Assembly (NCBI RefSeq): GCF_016545825.1
Contig: NC_052616.1
Coordinates: forward strand, 5,704,001-5,768,000
Source: Eucalyptus grandis
Lineage: Eukaryota > Streptophyta > Magnoliopsida > Myrtales > Myrtaceae
Direction: 5' to 3'
DNA length: 64,000 nucleotides
Part shown: in pieces, positions 34,936 to 45,493 of the stretch
Layout of the letters: every line of letters begins with the position of its first letter
Numbering within the stretch: the first letter of the stretch is position 1
Program-made: the position numbers and the translations under genes
The notes under the pieces: model-generated
What the model saw: the letters and a program-made list of their open reading frames with translations, nothing else
Told to the model about the DNA's origin: nothing
The model's database searches: none

Positions 34936-36480
34936 TTTGCTGATGAGGTTCGATGGTGCTATAGCATCCATCTCTAGCCATTTCTTTGTATTTTTCACCT
35001 TTTACTTGCTATGATTTGACTCTACATCATCAGCATTCCTCTAAAAATTTATTTGGATTCCGATCAAAGTGCATCATTTATAGATAACCAAGGATTAATG
35101 CCATATGCACTGATGTTCTTCCAACACCAATATCATCTTATCTTAAATTTCCCTATAATAGTATGGTTTAGATAGCGTTCGCAAGATTAAGACTTAAGAA
35201 AACTTACAAAATGTCAATAAGATAGATTGATATCGAGAGAAAATGAAAAAGTTACCTGAATTAGAAAACTCCTTGATGTGATTTCAGCTTTTGTGCAAAA
35301 GCTTGTCATATTTGATAACTTACTTAATTTTACACTATGTACATTAGGCAACTCAACTATGTTATCAACAACAACTTTATCTTCTCTTGCTTTATTAGTG
35401 ACAGTGGCTCGTATTGAGTCGCATCCCATACTTAAATCTATTCAAGTTGTACAAGTCCTTGCATCTTTGAAAGAAACCATAAGTTTTCAATCGGTTGCAC
35501 TTTTTGACATTCTTGACTTTCAATTTGTTGAAGCACCCTAGTGCGACAAGGCCATGGCATATATTTTTCAAATTAATAAGATTTTTGAGGACCAAAGACC
35601 TTAAAATCATAAAAGCTATGAGAGAAAGGCCATTGGATGAATTAGCAATATATTTGATTGAGGGGTTGTTGTGAATGTCGAAATACTTTAGTTCTTGAAA
35701 TTTTTGGGTGCACAACTCGTGACTGTTGTTTGAAATTTCTTAAACCATCCAAATAAAAGTACTGAATTTTTTGCAGAGATTTCTCAACACATTCTCTTGA
35801 AAGAATGTATTGTACACTTCCATTTTGGGCTCCATGGTTCTCAAACCTTTAAAATCCTTGCCGTATACATCCTGTCATGATCCAAAATTTGATCAAGTTC
35901 TCAAATGACAAGTTATCATCCTTAAAAGACGTACCTTGGGCAATTCAATTATGTCATTGGCAGCTCCTACATCGTCTGTGACAATGCCTCGCATTGACTC
36001 ACATTCCCACACATGAAGCTCTTCCAAGTGTACAAGTCTATGCATGTCCGAGAGAAACCAAAGGCTTTTCAACCGGTCGCAATTTGTGACTCTCACAACT
36101 TTCAATTTGCTGAAGCACTCTGGTGCCAATGGTGAGATCACATATTGATATTTTTAGAGTGATTAGCTGAGTCATACTCTCAACTCAACAAACCTAGTAC
36201 CACACAATTTTGATGGTATTCCATCCTTCCCCATCTATCAATCAAAGCTTCCCTTTATATGTAACTTTTCCAAGTTGATTAAGCATTTTAGGACACTAGA
36301 ATCAATTATGAGAAGCTTGTGGTAGTTGCTTAGATTTAATAATATTAGATTTGTTAGTTTTCCAATTTCTTTTGTACTATTTTATGCATAAGATGCATTG
36401 CACATGCATGGATGTTTTGTTATTTAAGGTGAGATAAGAAGACTTACATTTTCTTTCGTGTCAACCCAAGAAGAGAGCGA
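34936..36480 (-). pseudogene. NBS-LRR-type LRR fragments, unit 2
   Basis: Minus-strand pieces: 35395-35715 includes LKNLINLKNICHGLVALGCF then NKLKVKNVKKCNRLKTYGFF; 35893-36141 includes ECFSKLKVVRVTNCDRLKSL and LEELHVWECESMRGIVTDD. These are the F-KLK-V-V-NCDRLK-L / LEEL-V-EC-M-IV pattern of CC-NBS-LRR C-terminal repeats. 35214-35429 adds a matching IVELPNVHSVKLSKL piece. Reading frames are broken and no NB-ARC domain or complete gene exists. The unit repeats the landmarks of units 1 and 3 in the same order and also has an additional LRR block at 35893-36141. Confidence 0.7.
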
Positions 36481-36720
36481 TTTCATTTGTAGATAACTGT
36501 TTGTTTGAGTGCTAAAAAAAGAAGAAGAAGAGAAATGAGGCATAAATTCATAGCTTTGGAAAAAAAATAGGGTGACAAATTTATCCGATTGAAAGTGTGG
36601 TAAGTTTTACCCTCAAGGTATAATTAAGTGATTGTCTCAAATAAGACCATTAAATACCTAATTTAGTCTCAAATAAGGCATTGAGCTTATAGGTTGGCCT
36701 AATTCACCAACCAATGAGCT

Positions 36721-36766
36721 CGTGCATCTCACGTAAAATGCACGAAAGATGCACGTGAGATGCACG
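36721..36766. repeat. perfect 14-bp inverted repeat
   Basis: CGTGCATCTCACGT (36721-36734) and its exact reverse complement ACGTGAGATGCACG (36753-36766) are separated by 18 bases, giving a clean hairpin near the junction of LRR units 2 and 3. Related GCACGTGCATC words occur near 34580 and 37890. Confidence 0.9.
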
Positions 36767-36774
36767 GGTATATT

Positions 36775-37930
36775 AATGGGGTTGGACAGTGCTTTAACCT
36801 CCTTTTTTTTGTGTTTACTATTTTTTATATTACTGTCGGTGCGTCATTCACAGGCAATCAAGGTTTAATGCAATATACATTAATGTTCAGCCAGCACCAA
36901 TATTATCTCAATTTAAATTTCCATGTAATAGTATGATCTAGGTAGGGTTTGCAAGATTAAGAATTAAGAAAACTTATGTCATATCAATAAGACAGACTAG
37001 CTATGGGAGTTTATAAAAAAAGTTAATTGAATTGGAGAACCTTTGATGTGATTTCAGCTTCGGAGACAATGTACATTAGGCAACTCAACTATGTTATTGG
37101 CGACAGCTTTATCTTCTCTTACGATGGTTTGCATTGAGTCACATTCCATACTTAAATCTCTTCAAACTAAATAAGTCCTTGCATCTCTAAAAGAAACTAT
37201 GTGTTTTTCAATCGGTCACACTTTTTGACAAATTTGCTAAAGCACTTTGGTGCAACAGGGCCACGTCATATTTTCTCCAAATTAGTAAGATTTGCAAGGA
37301 ATAAAGACTCTAAAATCATAAAGCAGCAAGAGGGAGGTCATTGGCTGAATTGGCAATGTACTTGTTCGAAAAGCTACTATGAATGTCAAGATACTTTAGT
37401 TCTTGAAATCTTTGGGTGCACAACTTTGTGAATGTTCTTCTTGAAACCTTTGAACCCATCCAAATGCAAGTATTAAGTCTTTTGTAGAGTTTTCCCCAAC
37501 ACATTATCTTGAAAGAATGTTATTGGACACTTCCATTTTGGGTTTCATGATTCTCAAACCATTAAATTCCTTCTCGTAAACATTTGCTATCGTGATCCAA
37601 AATCTATCCCAAATGACAAGTCATCATCATTCAAGAGTGTGGTGGGATCACATATTGATATTTTCAGATTGGTTAACTTTATTATACTCTTCAATTGGGC
37701 AAGCCTAGCAATACACGATTTTGACAAATGCATCATCCCCTATCCTTTGATGAAAGCTTCCCTTTCTATGCAACTCTTTCAAGTTGATTAAGCCTTTTAA
37801 TACATGGAGCTCAATTATGTAAAGCTTAGATTTAACAATTTTAGATTCGTCAGTTCCTCAGTTCTTTAGTATCGTCATGCATGACGCATTGCACGTACAT
37901 CTTTCGTGCTTTCAATGTGAGATGCACACG
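36775..37930 (-). pseudogene. NBS-LRR-type LRR fragment, unit 3
   Basis: This segment shares in order the phrases of units 1 and 2: a GACAGTGCTTTAACCTCC edge, TTTGATGTGATTTCAGCTTC near 37046, a CAACTATGTTATTGGC word near 37090, the LRR-like block at about 37095-37320, TTCTTGAAAYCTTTGAACCC near 37440, CACATATTGATATTTTC near 37650 and GCATTGCACGTACATC near 37888. Minus-strand coding is only fragmentary (37316-37504 includes KLCTQRFQELKYLDIHSSFS). No start, NB-ARC domain or intact frame. Confidence 0.55.
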
Positions 37931-38647
37931 GTGTATAGATTTGCCGATCGGTGCAGATTTAGTTGATCGAGGGAGCTTGAGGTGTTATTTGAGACAATGT
38001 TTACTCTAGGTTATCTTTTTGAGAAAACGGTTCTATTTTGGACTCTTATTTGAAATTTATGCACCTTCGCTTTGGTGCCATTAGACTTGGTTTATCCTTT
38101 TGTGGAAGGAAGGGGTTATCCATGGTTTGCTCGAATGGCTCTTTTAGACATCCGTTTTAAATATACTCAATCTAGAGTAGTTTCAACTTTCATCGGAGTA
38201 AAAATGATCTATGCCAACTATAGAAACTAAGTTGTAATGTATTGTACCAAGGGAGACTACTGCAATATCTTTTTCACATTCCTCATTATATGACACCTGT
38301 AGAATCTAATGGTTCATATCGAAAAAATAAAAGAGAAGAATTTAGATTGTATAGCAAGATAAACTTGTTCAACAATACAAAAGTTATTTCTCCATTATGT
38401 TAGTGATAGCAATTTTTGATGATAGAGTTTTTACACATCTTGCTATATTATCTATTTGTCAATATGAGTCCAGTATTTGATCATTTCATATCATTATTTC
38501 TCAAGACTGATTTTAGAATTATTTGTTTGTCAAATATGAGCCCATAATGATATTGATCTTTTCATTTATTTTTGTCGAATATGAGATATGTAACCCCATA
38601 CTGTTGAACTCTTTGAAAATCTCATTATAAATAATATTATTTTAGAT
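37931..38647. other. intergenic, nothing recognised
   Basis: AT-rich; no gene, RNA or well-defined repeat was identified. Confidence 0.5.
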
Positions 38648-39150
38648 TAATACTACCCTAAATTAGTACACCTGTGACAAATTTACGTAAAACTAATTTT
38701 TTGACTATAAAAAATCCCAAACTAGTACATTTGTGACAAGTTTACTTCAAATGACCATAAAAATTTCAAATTGACACACTTGTAACAAATTTATCCCAAA
38801 CTAATTTTTTAATTACAAAAAATCCCAAGCCGATACATTTGTGACAAATATATCATCCATTAAATTGAATTAATACCACAAAAAATCATAAAATTAGTAC
38901 AATTGTGATTGATGGAAAATAAAATCCTAAATTGGTATGCTAGTTAATTATCATATGTCATCCATCTCAGTAATTTAATAATAAATTTAAACAAAACTAA
39001 TAGAGGATAAATTTGTCACAAATATATTAGTTTGGGGTAAATTTGTCAAATATATACTAGTTTGAGTTTTTTAGTGGTAAAAAAATTAGTTTGATGTAAA
39101 TTTGTCAAATGTATATCAGTTTAGAATTTTTTTGTGATATTGCCGTATTA
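38648..39150. mobile_element. foldback-like element with long inverted repeats
   Basis: The left half has repeated blocks of AATTAGTACACCTGTGACAA / ACTAGTACATTTGTGACAA type, starting TAATAC at 38648. The right half carries the inverted versions (TTTGTCACAAATATATTAG, TTTGTCAAATATATACTAG), ending GTATTA at 39145-39150. The arms are about 200-250 bp, made of several roughly 60-bp subrepeats alternating CAAATTTAC and AATCCCAA words. No coding capacity. Confidence 0.7.
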
Positions 39151-39452
39151 TTTTTGAAGATATTATATAAAGGTAGGATTGTATACATACGTAACAATCA
39201 TTCTCAAACACTTATTACCAAAAATGCATAAGAATACATGAAAACATGGATTACCAAAATATGAATTAAAAATTAGAGATTTGCTAAAAAGACAATAAAG
39301 AACAAATGCTAGGTACAGCTTGGACGTGAGTGTCATAGATGTTTCCCACATGCAAAAATAACTAGAATCAAAAGTGAGAATAGTGATGTTTGCAGTCCAC
39401 CAATCAGAGGCGTTGTTGAATAAAAATTCCACTCCAACTAGAGACGTAGGAA

Positions 39453-39468
39453 AACATGGCTCCTTTAT
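39453..39468. repeat. LINE target-site duplication, copy 1
   Basis: AACATGGCTCCTTTAT is identical over all 16 bases to 45262-45277 on the other side of the LINE. Confidence 0.93.
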
Positions 39469-39609
39469 TTTTGGTCGGAAAAGAGGATATATATTTATTC
39501 AAGTTGGGAAAAAGGAAGAGCCCATTAGAAGGGCTTCATTACAAAGCAAATCTAGCATAACTTGAGGTGGACTAGTAGCCCAATTCGGTGAAAGTGAGCC
39601 ACATCCGTG

Positions 39610-39993
39610 GGCCTTCGTGGCCTAGTCGGCTAAGGCATTTGCTTCTCTTCTACAATCTTGTAGCTTGAGGTTGCGGAAACAGGACAGAACAGCTTCAAGT
39701 TCGGCAAAAAGGGAGCGGCATTCCCACGGCGGCAGACATTCGCGGTTTATGACTTTAGCGAGGATGAGGCTGTCGGTCTCCAACAAAAGGTGAGAGCATG
39801 TATTTCCTTGTGTTGAGAGGTTCTTTAGGGTGAGTAGCATGGCTTGAATTTCGGTCTGAAGTGCAAATGTTGCGGGAACACTCCGGGTAAAGCCTTCGAT
39901 TAGTCAGCCCGTATGATCACAAGCAATGCTAGCGATCGCACCCATTTGATTGGCGATAGGAAAAGCTCCGTCAATATTTATCTTGTTGGTGCC
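39610..39993 (-). pseudogene. LINE ORF2: RNase H domain
   Basis: The minus-strand frame reads NKINIDGAF (first catalytic Asp), TEIQAMLLTL (Glu), LLETDSLILAKVIN (Asp), then RREANALAD near the 3' end, the usual order of the LINE-encoded RNase H. There is an in-frame TGA after ACDHTG where Trp is expected, so the domain is dead in this copy. Confidence 0.8.
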
Positions 39994-40299
39994 TTTCTAT
40001 GGCGGGATCCAGGTGCGATTAGGGTTCAACAAAGGACGTTGGCTTGATTACTGTTGCTGAGTTTGAAGATGGAGTTGAGCAGAAGCGAGAGCCGTTTCAA
40101 ACAAGTGGTTTGTTGGGTCTGTTGACGGCAAAAGACGAGATCATTCCGAGCTTTCCAAAGCTGCCATAAGAGTGCTGTAATTGTCTCAAAATCAGGTACT
40201 TTCGCCTTCTGTGCAAGCAGATCAGCCAGTCAAGCGTCGATGCGGTTTGTGCTGTAATCTTTGATGTTAACCTGCACTTTGGGGTGGTTCCAGATGTGG

Positions 40300-41234
40300 T
40301 GGGTCCAGGGGCAAAACAAAAACAGATGCTCTGTGGTTTCAGGTAAGTGCGTAGAGCAGAGTGTACATAGTGGGTCAGGGGTAATACTTCGTTGGTATAG
40401 ATTTGCTTTGGTAGGTAATGCGTTTTGACAAATGGACCAGAGGAAAGTGTGTATCTTAGGGGCTGTTTCGGTTTTCCATATCTGCTGCCATAATTTCCTT
40501 GGTGTCTAATAGGAAGAGGATGCGCGAGAAATTGCTTGTGCTAATTTTGTCTACTTGATGATATTATAGGCGCTTTTGACGGTATACTGGCCGTCTTCTG
40601 TCCCTGTCCATATAATTTTGTCCTCGGTAGATGTTGGCCACAGCTTAATATTCAATATTTCTTTAAAAGTGTGCTCCTTGAACGAAAGGCTTAGGAGCTG
40701 AACGTTCCACTCGTTCTGATTTGGGATAATAAACCCTGCTACTGTGTAAGATTCCTCCCTAGGAGCTAGGCCGCCTAGAATTCCCATAGGTAACCAGTTG
40801 TCCTCTCTGACTTTGATCTTTTGGCCATTACCTACTAACCAACGAAGCTTCTTGAGAATAGAATCTCTGCCTAACAGAATACTCTGCCAACCCAATGACA
40901 GTCTAGACCCTTTATCAGCATGCCAGAAGTTTGTATCTTGGAAATATAAAGCTTTAAAAACTCTACTCCACAAAGATAATGAATTTTGGAAGAGTCGCCA
41001 AGCTTGCTTTCCCAGAAGAGCTTTATTAAAAGTTTGTAAGTCTCTGAAACCTAGTCCTCCACTATCTTTCCTCTCTTTCAGAATATCCCAGCTCTTCCAA
41101 TGAATCCCATGTTTGTTGCTATTGTTTTGCCACCAGAACCTAACTATTTTTTGTTCAACAGCCTTACATATAGATATCAGAACTTTAAAGATCGACATGA
41201 CATACTGCAGTAAAGCCTGAACCACCGATTTCAA
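40300..41234 (-). pseudogene. LINE ORF2: RT thumb/connection and zf-RVT region
   Basis: An open stretch at 40551-41234 encodes typical L1-like sequence including VRFWWQN, IHWKSWDILKERKDSGGLGF, RDLQTFNKALLGKQAWRL and DGQYTVKSAYNII. Continuing toward 40300 in other frames there is a Cys/His segment (LCTLCS, TEHLFLFCPWTHHIW) that matches the zf-RVT zinc-binding region. It is separated from the RT core and the RNase H by frame changes. Confidence 0.8.
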
Positions 41235-41549
41235 TAGAATCTCCTTCCCACCTTTGGAAATCAGACTTTCTTTTCACCCCTCCATTTTAGCATTTACACG
41301 TCCTAGGATCCAAGCAAACATGTTTTTCTTAGATGATCCCCAATCAGAATGAATGCCTAGATACTTACTTGTTTTGTCTAGAACTGGCACCCTCAATTCG
41401 CTAGCCATGTTTATCTTAAGAGCGTCAGGGCAGTATTTATTGAGGAACAGACCTAATTTATTCCTGTTAATTTCTTGTCCTGTGGCTAGACAATACTGAT
41501 TAAGGATGTTTGCTAAATTTTGACATTCCCGGGTTCTACCATCGAGGAA

Positions 41550-42353
41550 AAATATAGCATCATCAGCAAAAAATAAGTGCGATAGGGTAGGACATCACCT
41601 ATTTAGTTTTATGCCCTGTAAATGGTCCATGTCGATAGCTTGTTGGATGAGGGTGGATAGCATATTTGCCACAAGGATGAATAAGTAAGGTGAGAGAGGG
41701 TCGTCCTATCTGAGTCCCGTGAAGGTTTAAAATAAGGTAGGGCTTCACCATTTAGCTAAACACTGAGAGAAGTTGTCGTTACACATTGCATTAGCCAAAG
41801 CACCCAATGATCTTGAAAACCAATTTGGTGAAGATAGGCTTCCAAAAAATCCCATTTGATCCTGTCATAAACTTTCTTCATATCCAACTTTAGGATCACC
41901 TGAAATTTCTTCTTTCTAGTATGAATTCTGAACTGATGTAGTACCTCTTGAACTATCAATATATTGTCTTGTATTTACAAAAGCACTCTGCTCTATGGAA
42001 ATTAACTCAGGGAGGCAAGATTTCAATTGGTTCGCCAAAACCTTTGAGATAATCTTATAGATAAAATTGCATAAGCTGATGGGTCGAAATTGATCTAACC
42101 TCTCCGGGTTGGGTACTTTAGGGATCGGACAGATTTCTGTTCGGTTAACCTCTGCAGGCATCACCCCAGTAGTGAAAAAATGTTGCACAGATTGAAACAC
42201 ATCATCCTGTATAATATCCCAATGACCATGATAAAAAAGACCATTTAGGCCATCAGGTCCTAGCGCTTTGGTGGCTCCTAGTTGAAATGTCGCTGTCTTT
42301 ACTTTCTCTCTTGTAACTTCAGCAGTTAATTGGGTATTCATTGTGGCTGTCAC
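41550..42353 (-). pseudogene. LINE ORF2: reverse transcriptase core
   Basis: 42353-41916 encodes GPDGLNGLFY, CPIPKVPNPERLDQFRPISL and ISIEQSAFVNTRQYID, the early RT blocks. 41959-41756 in a different frame gives LKLDMKKVYDRIKWDFLEAYL, holding the first catalytic Asp block. The catalytic Ala-Asp-Asp box reads FFADDA at 41557-41574. At least one frameshift near 41940 and further breaks up to 41234 disrupt the enzyme. Confidence 0.85.
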
Positions 42354-42738
42354 AACTCGAGGACATTGTGATAAAGTAGGTCCATAGTCTCATTGTCCTA
42401 TTGAAGTATAAAGTTTTGAAAGAAAGTAGTTGTCATGTTCCTCACCTGAGCTGGCTCTCGTATCCACTGCTCATTTCCATCTTTCAACATGCTGATTGTA
42501 TTTCTTTTCCGCCTTTGTATTGTAGTTGCATGAAAGAATTTGGTATTTTTGTCCCCCCACCGCATTCAGTTGATCCTAGAACGCATCACCCAGTAGTGTT
42601 CCTCTTGTAACCATATATTCTAAATTTGTGCCTTCAGCAAATTAACCTAATCTCTGTTGTAATTGCAAACAGGTTGATTGATATGATGTTGAAGTTGTTG
42701 CTTTAAAGTATTGAGTTGATGATGACCAGCGGTAAATT

Positions 42739-43654
42739 TTAGTTTGCTCCATTGGGCCAGCGCAGTAGTTGTCCTCGAAGCTTTTGAGAGATGGTGGAGG
42801 GGTTGTTCGAGTTAGATGACCAAGCATTCAAAACCACCATGTGGCATTTAGCATCTTGAAGCCAATAAGATTCAAAGGTAAACTTCTTCCTCCCCCTTAC
42901 TGATCTGAGTTGTGTATTTAAGATTAGTGGACAATGATCCGACCCTAAGGCAGGTAAAGCATGAACTTCAGTATCCGGATAGGTTAAACGCCATTCCATA
43001 GTGCACAATGCTCGATCAATCCTCTCCTTAACAATTTCCTCACCACTCCTATTATTCACCCAAGTGTAGGCATATCCCTTAGCCTCGAGATCTATCAAAG
43101 CATAGTCGTGTAATAATTCTCTAAAGGAATGTAGCCGATATTGCTTAGGTGATCCTTTTCCCACCTTCTCCCAGTGATGTAAAATTTCATTAAAATCACC
43201 AATACACACCCAGGGTAGAGTATGTAGTTGGCTGAGGTGCCGCATCTTTGCCCATAGATGTTGTCGCTGTTGATAAACCGCCGGTGCGTGAAGATAAGTG
43301 ATGCCCATAGGTGTCATACTCATATAAGCAAAATAGATAGTGTCAATAAAATGTGAGTCATGAATATGGACAGTAAGTGTGATCGGCTCATTCCAAAAAA
43401 AAAAAAAACCATCCCTCCAGCCAAGCCTTGGGGATTCACCACAAAACTATCGTATACTTCAGCCTTCGCTGTACGTGCTTGATAACAGGTTCCTGGTTCT
43501 TTGTTTCCATCAAAAAGATAATATCGGGTCTTTCTTGGGCCACTAGGGCCTTTAAAGCTCGAATTGTCAATGGGTTGCCCAGCCCCCGGCAATTCCAGTT
43601 GATAATTTTCATTTGTCTGGCGGTGGCTATTTTGGGCAAGCCACCACAACCCAT
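42739..43654 (-). pseudogene. LINE ORF2: AP-like endonuclease domain
   Basis: From 43654 the minus strand reads MKIINWNCRGLGNPLTIRAL and DIIFLMETK, then changes frame (DSFVVNPQGLAGG). It changes again at a 13-base T run (13 A on the plus strand near 43397-43409) into CIGDFNEIL, VKERIDRALC and LGSDHCPLIL. These are the Asn, Glu, Asp and His blocks of the exonuclease-endonuclease-phosphatase fold. A stop follows at 42739. Two frameshifts make it inactive. Confidence 0.85.
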
Positions 43655-43749
43655 TTTGCTACCCCTTTGGCTGCAAAGATAAGGGTATCCATAAGGAGTG
43701 ATTTATCAAGTTGTACATTGACATGAGAGCATGTCCCATAAGGGTTATA

Positions 43750-44853
43750 TCACTTAGCCTTCTTGAGGGGACTCGCCTTTGTAATCATTCGTGGATCTTT
43801 TAGCTTCTTGCTGGCTGTGGAACCCTCAGATATGTTACCAACTAAAGTTAATTTGTTCAGCCCTTTTTCTTGTTGTGTAGGTTCTGCCATTGAAGAGAGC
43901 TGCAGGGCAGGCTTTGGAAAACTCTGAAAATTATGTGCTGTACTAGTCTCCACAGCTGTTGGTTGATTCATGGTGCTCGGAGGTGTTGCAAGGAGTAATA
44001 AAGGCGTCTGTTGTTGAGTTTTTGGTATGATTTCTTCCCCCTCTGCTTTGTCTGGTTGCAGTTCATAGAATGCTGTTCAGAATGGACTATGTTCTCTGAC
44101 CTCTGCCCTTAGCTAGGGACCATAGGATAGCTTATCTTTTCCTTCTAATTTAGCGTCATCAAAAGGAATAGTCTGACAAAATGTTGCATAATGGCCCAAT
44201 ATGCCGCATGAATAACAATAGTGAGATAGACGCTCATATTTAAAGTCGATCCAGATATTCTTTCCCTCCAATCTGATTAGTTTACCAGATTTCAGCGGTT
44301 CTTTGAGGCTTATTTCCACTCGTGCCCTCCCTATTTTGAAATTGGAACCTTCTTTATGCTCGAGGTTCACCTGCTGTACCTGGCCAAGGTGCCGAACAGC
44401 TCTGGCTATCATACTCTCGATGCATCTTTCCAAAGGAAGCCCCGGGACTTGCACCCAGAACTCACTAGTCGTGAAGTCATAGCAATGGAGAGGCGTATTT
44501 GGCATCCAAGGTTTTACAATCACGAAATGGTTGCCAAACAGCCAATGGCCATTATCTATGATTCTTTGCCTTTCTGCTTCTTAATTGAATTTGAAAACAT
44601 AAAGACCGTCTTCACGTTGCGAAATTTGTACATGATCATTGCGCCAGACGCGCTTTAACGTAGTCTGAAATGCTTGAAAGTTAATGGATGGTTCGGACAG
44701 AATTTTACCCACTAATATTAAGTTGCATTCTTGCAACTTCTCCGGCGGTACTTTGTCATCCCAGACATCCACTTCTTCTTCGGACCAGAGTCGGCCAAGT
44801 TTGTTACAAAGCGCGGCGAGATGGGCATCTTTCTGTTGCTGGGATTGAGTCAT
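43750..44853 (-). pseudogene. LINE ORF1 (gag-like, DUF4283 and CCHC zinc knuckle)
   Basis: One frame runs from an ATG at 44853 (MTQSQQQKDAHLA) to a stop at 43750, 367 codons. It is interrupted only by three in-frame stops: TAA at 44581-44583, TAG at 44113-44115 and TGA at 44077-44079, with no indel. The N-terminal half contains a DUF4283-type stretch (IVKPWMPN, FWVQVPGLPLE). The zinc knuckle is CYSCGILGHYATFC (C-x2-C-x4-H-x4-C). The C-terminal tail is low complexity. The family acts as the nucleic-acid-binding component of the LINE particle; this copy is not functional. Confidence 0.85.
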
Positions 44854-45261
44854 ATCTAAAATTGCCGAGTCAGAGCAATAGATGCGACATGCACAGCTCC
44901 GAAGATGTTACCCATAAGAGATCCCAGTCGCTGGGCCACCAAGGAGACCTAAGGAAGAAATTGGGAACTCGAAGAGGATAATCGTCAATTACAGTGGAAA
45001 CTACACCATGGTCGTCAACACTAAGGGAAATGGGCAACTACATGAGCAAAATGAGCAAGGATGGCGGGCAGAGAAAGACAGCTACTTCAATGGTGAGAGG
45101 GGAATCATCATCTACCGAAATGGGAATGAAACTGGGTAATGAGATGAAAGAAAGAAATCGAGGGCTTAGAAAGGGAATCGAGGGTTTGGTTGAAAATGGA
45201 AATACCCAGAACAGAAATAAACTCTAAATTTTGAGAGAGAAAACTCTACATGTCGAGAGAT

Positions 45262-45277
45262 AACATGGCTCCTTTAT
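45262..45277. repeat. LINE target-site duplication, copy 2
   Basis: Exact 16-base match to 39453-39468, at the 5' end of the minus-strand LINE. Confidence 0.93.
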
Positions 45278-45493
45278 AATTCGGCTTATAGAAGGGAAAA
45301 CTCGTGTCTTTGTAGCTCAAAGTGTGACTAGACCTCATTATACTCTTGAGCGATAGTTGACTGACGAACCCGTTGTTTCGTGGTATTTCACCTTTTAAAT
45401 AGAAATGATTTTTCTCGTAAATGTCGATGTGCTCGATTCGATCCTTTATTATTATTTGCATTGTGGAGTTGTAGCTATTGGTGATTGTCTTAT

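Larger units (their letters stand above)
39469..45261 (-). mobile_element. full-length, defective L1-type LINE retrotransposon
   Basis: The 5793-bp insertion reads on the minus strand and is bounded by the 16-bp duplication AACATGGCTCCTTTAT. From 5' to 3': a leader with CT-rich start; ORF1 with DUF4283-like region and CCHC zinc knuckle; ORF2 with endonuclease, reverse transcriptase, zf-RVT-like region and RNase H; then a very short A tail (4-5 A) at the duplication. Domain order and the C-terminal RNase H are those of plant L1-like LINEs. Every ORF is broken: ORF1 by at least three stops and ORF2 by stops and several frame changes, so it cannot mobilise itself. Full length at the 5' end is inferred from the leader and the complete ORF1, without a family consensus to compare with. 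Confidence 0.9.

Noticed and set aside
43320..43682. Extra frames over the LINE endonuclease region on both strands
   Set aside because: Shadows of the frameshifted endonuclease; one of them is merely the middle frame between two shifts.
41960..45261. Whether the LINE could be a pararetrovirus or LTR element
   Set aside because: No LTRs or integrase were seen; the endonuclease-RT-RNase H order and variable-length target duplication are those of an L1-type LINE.
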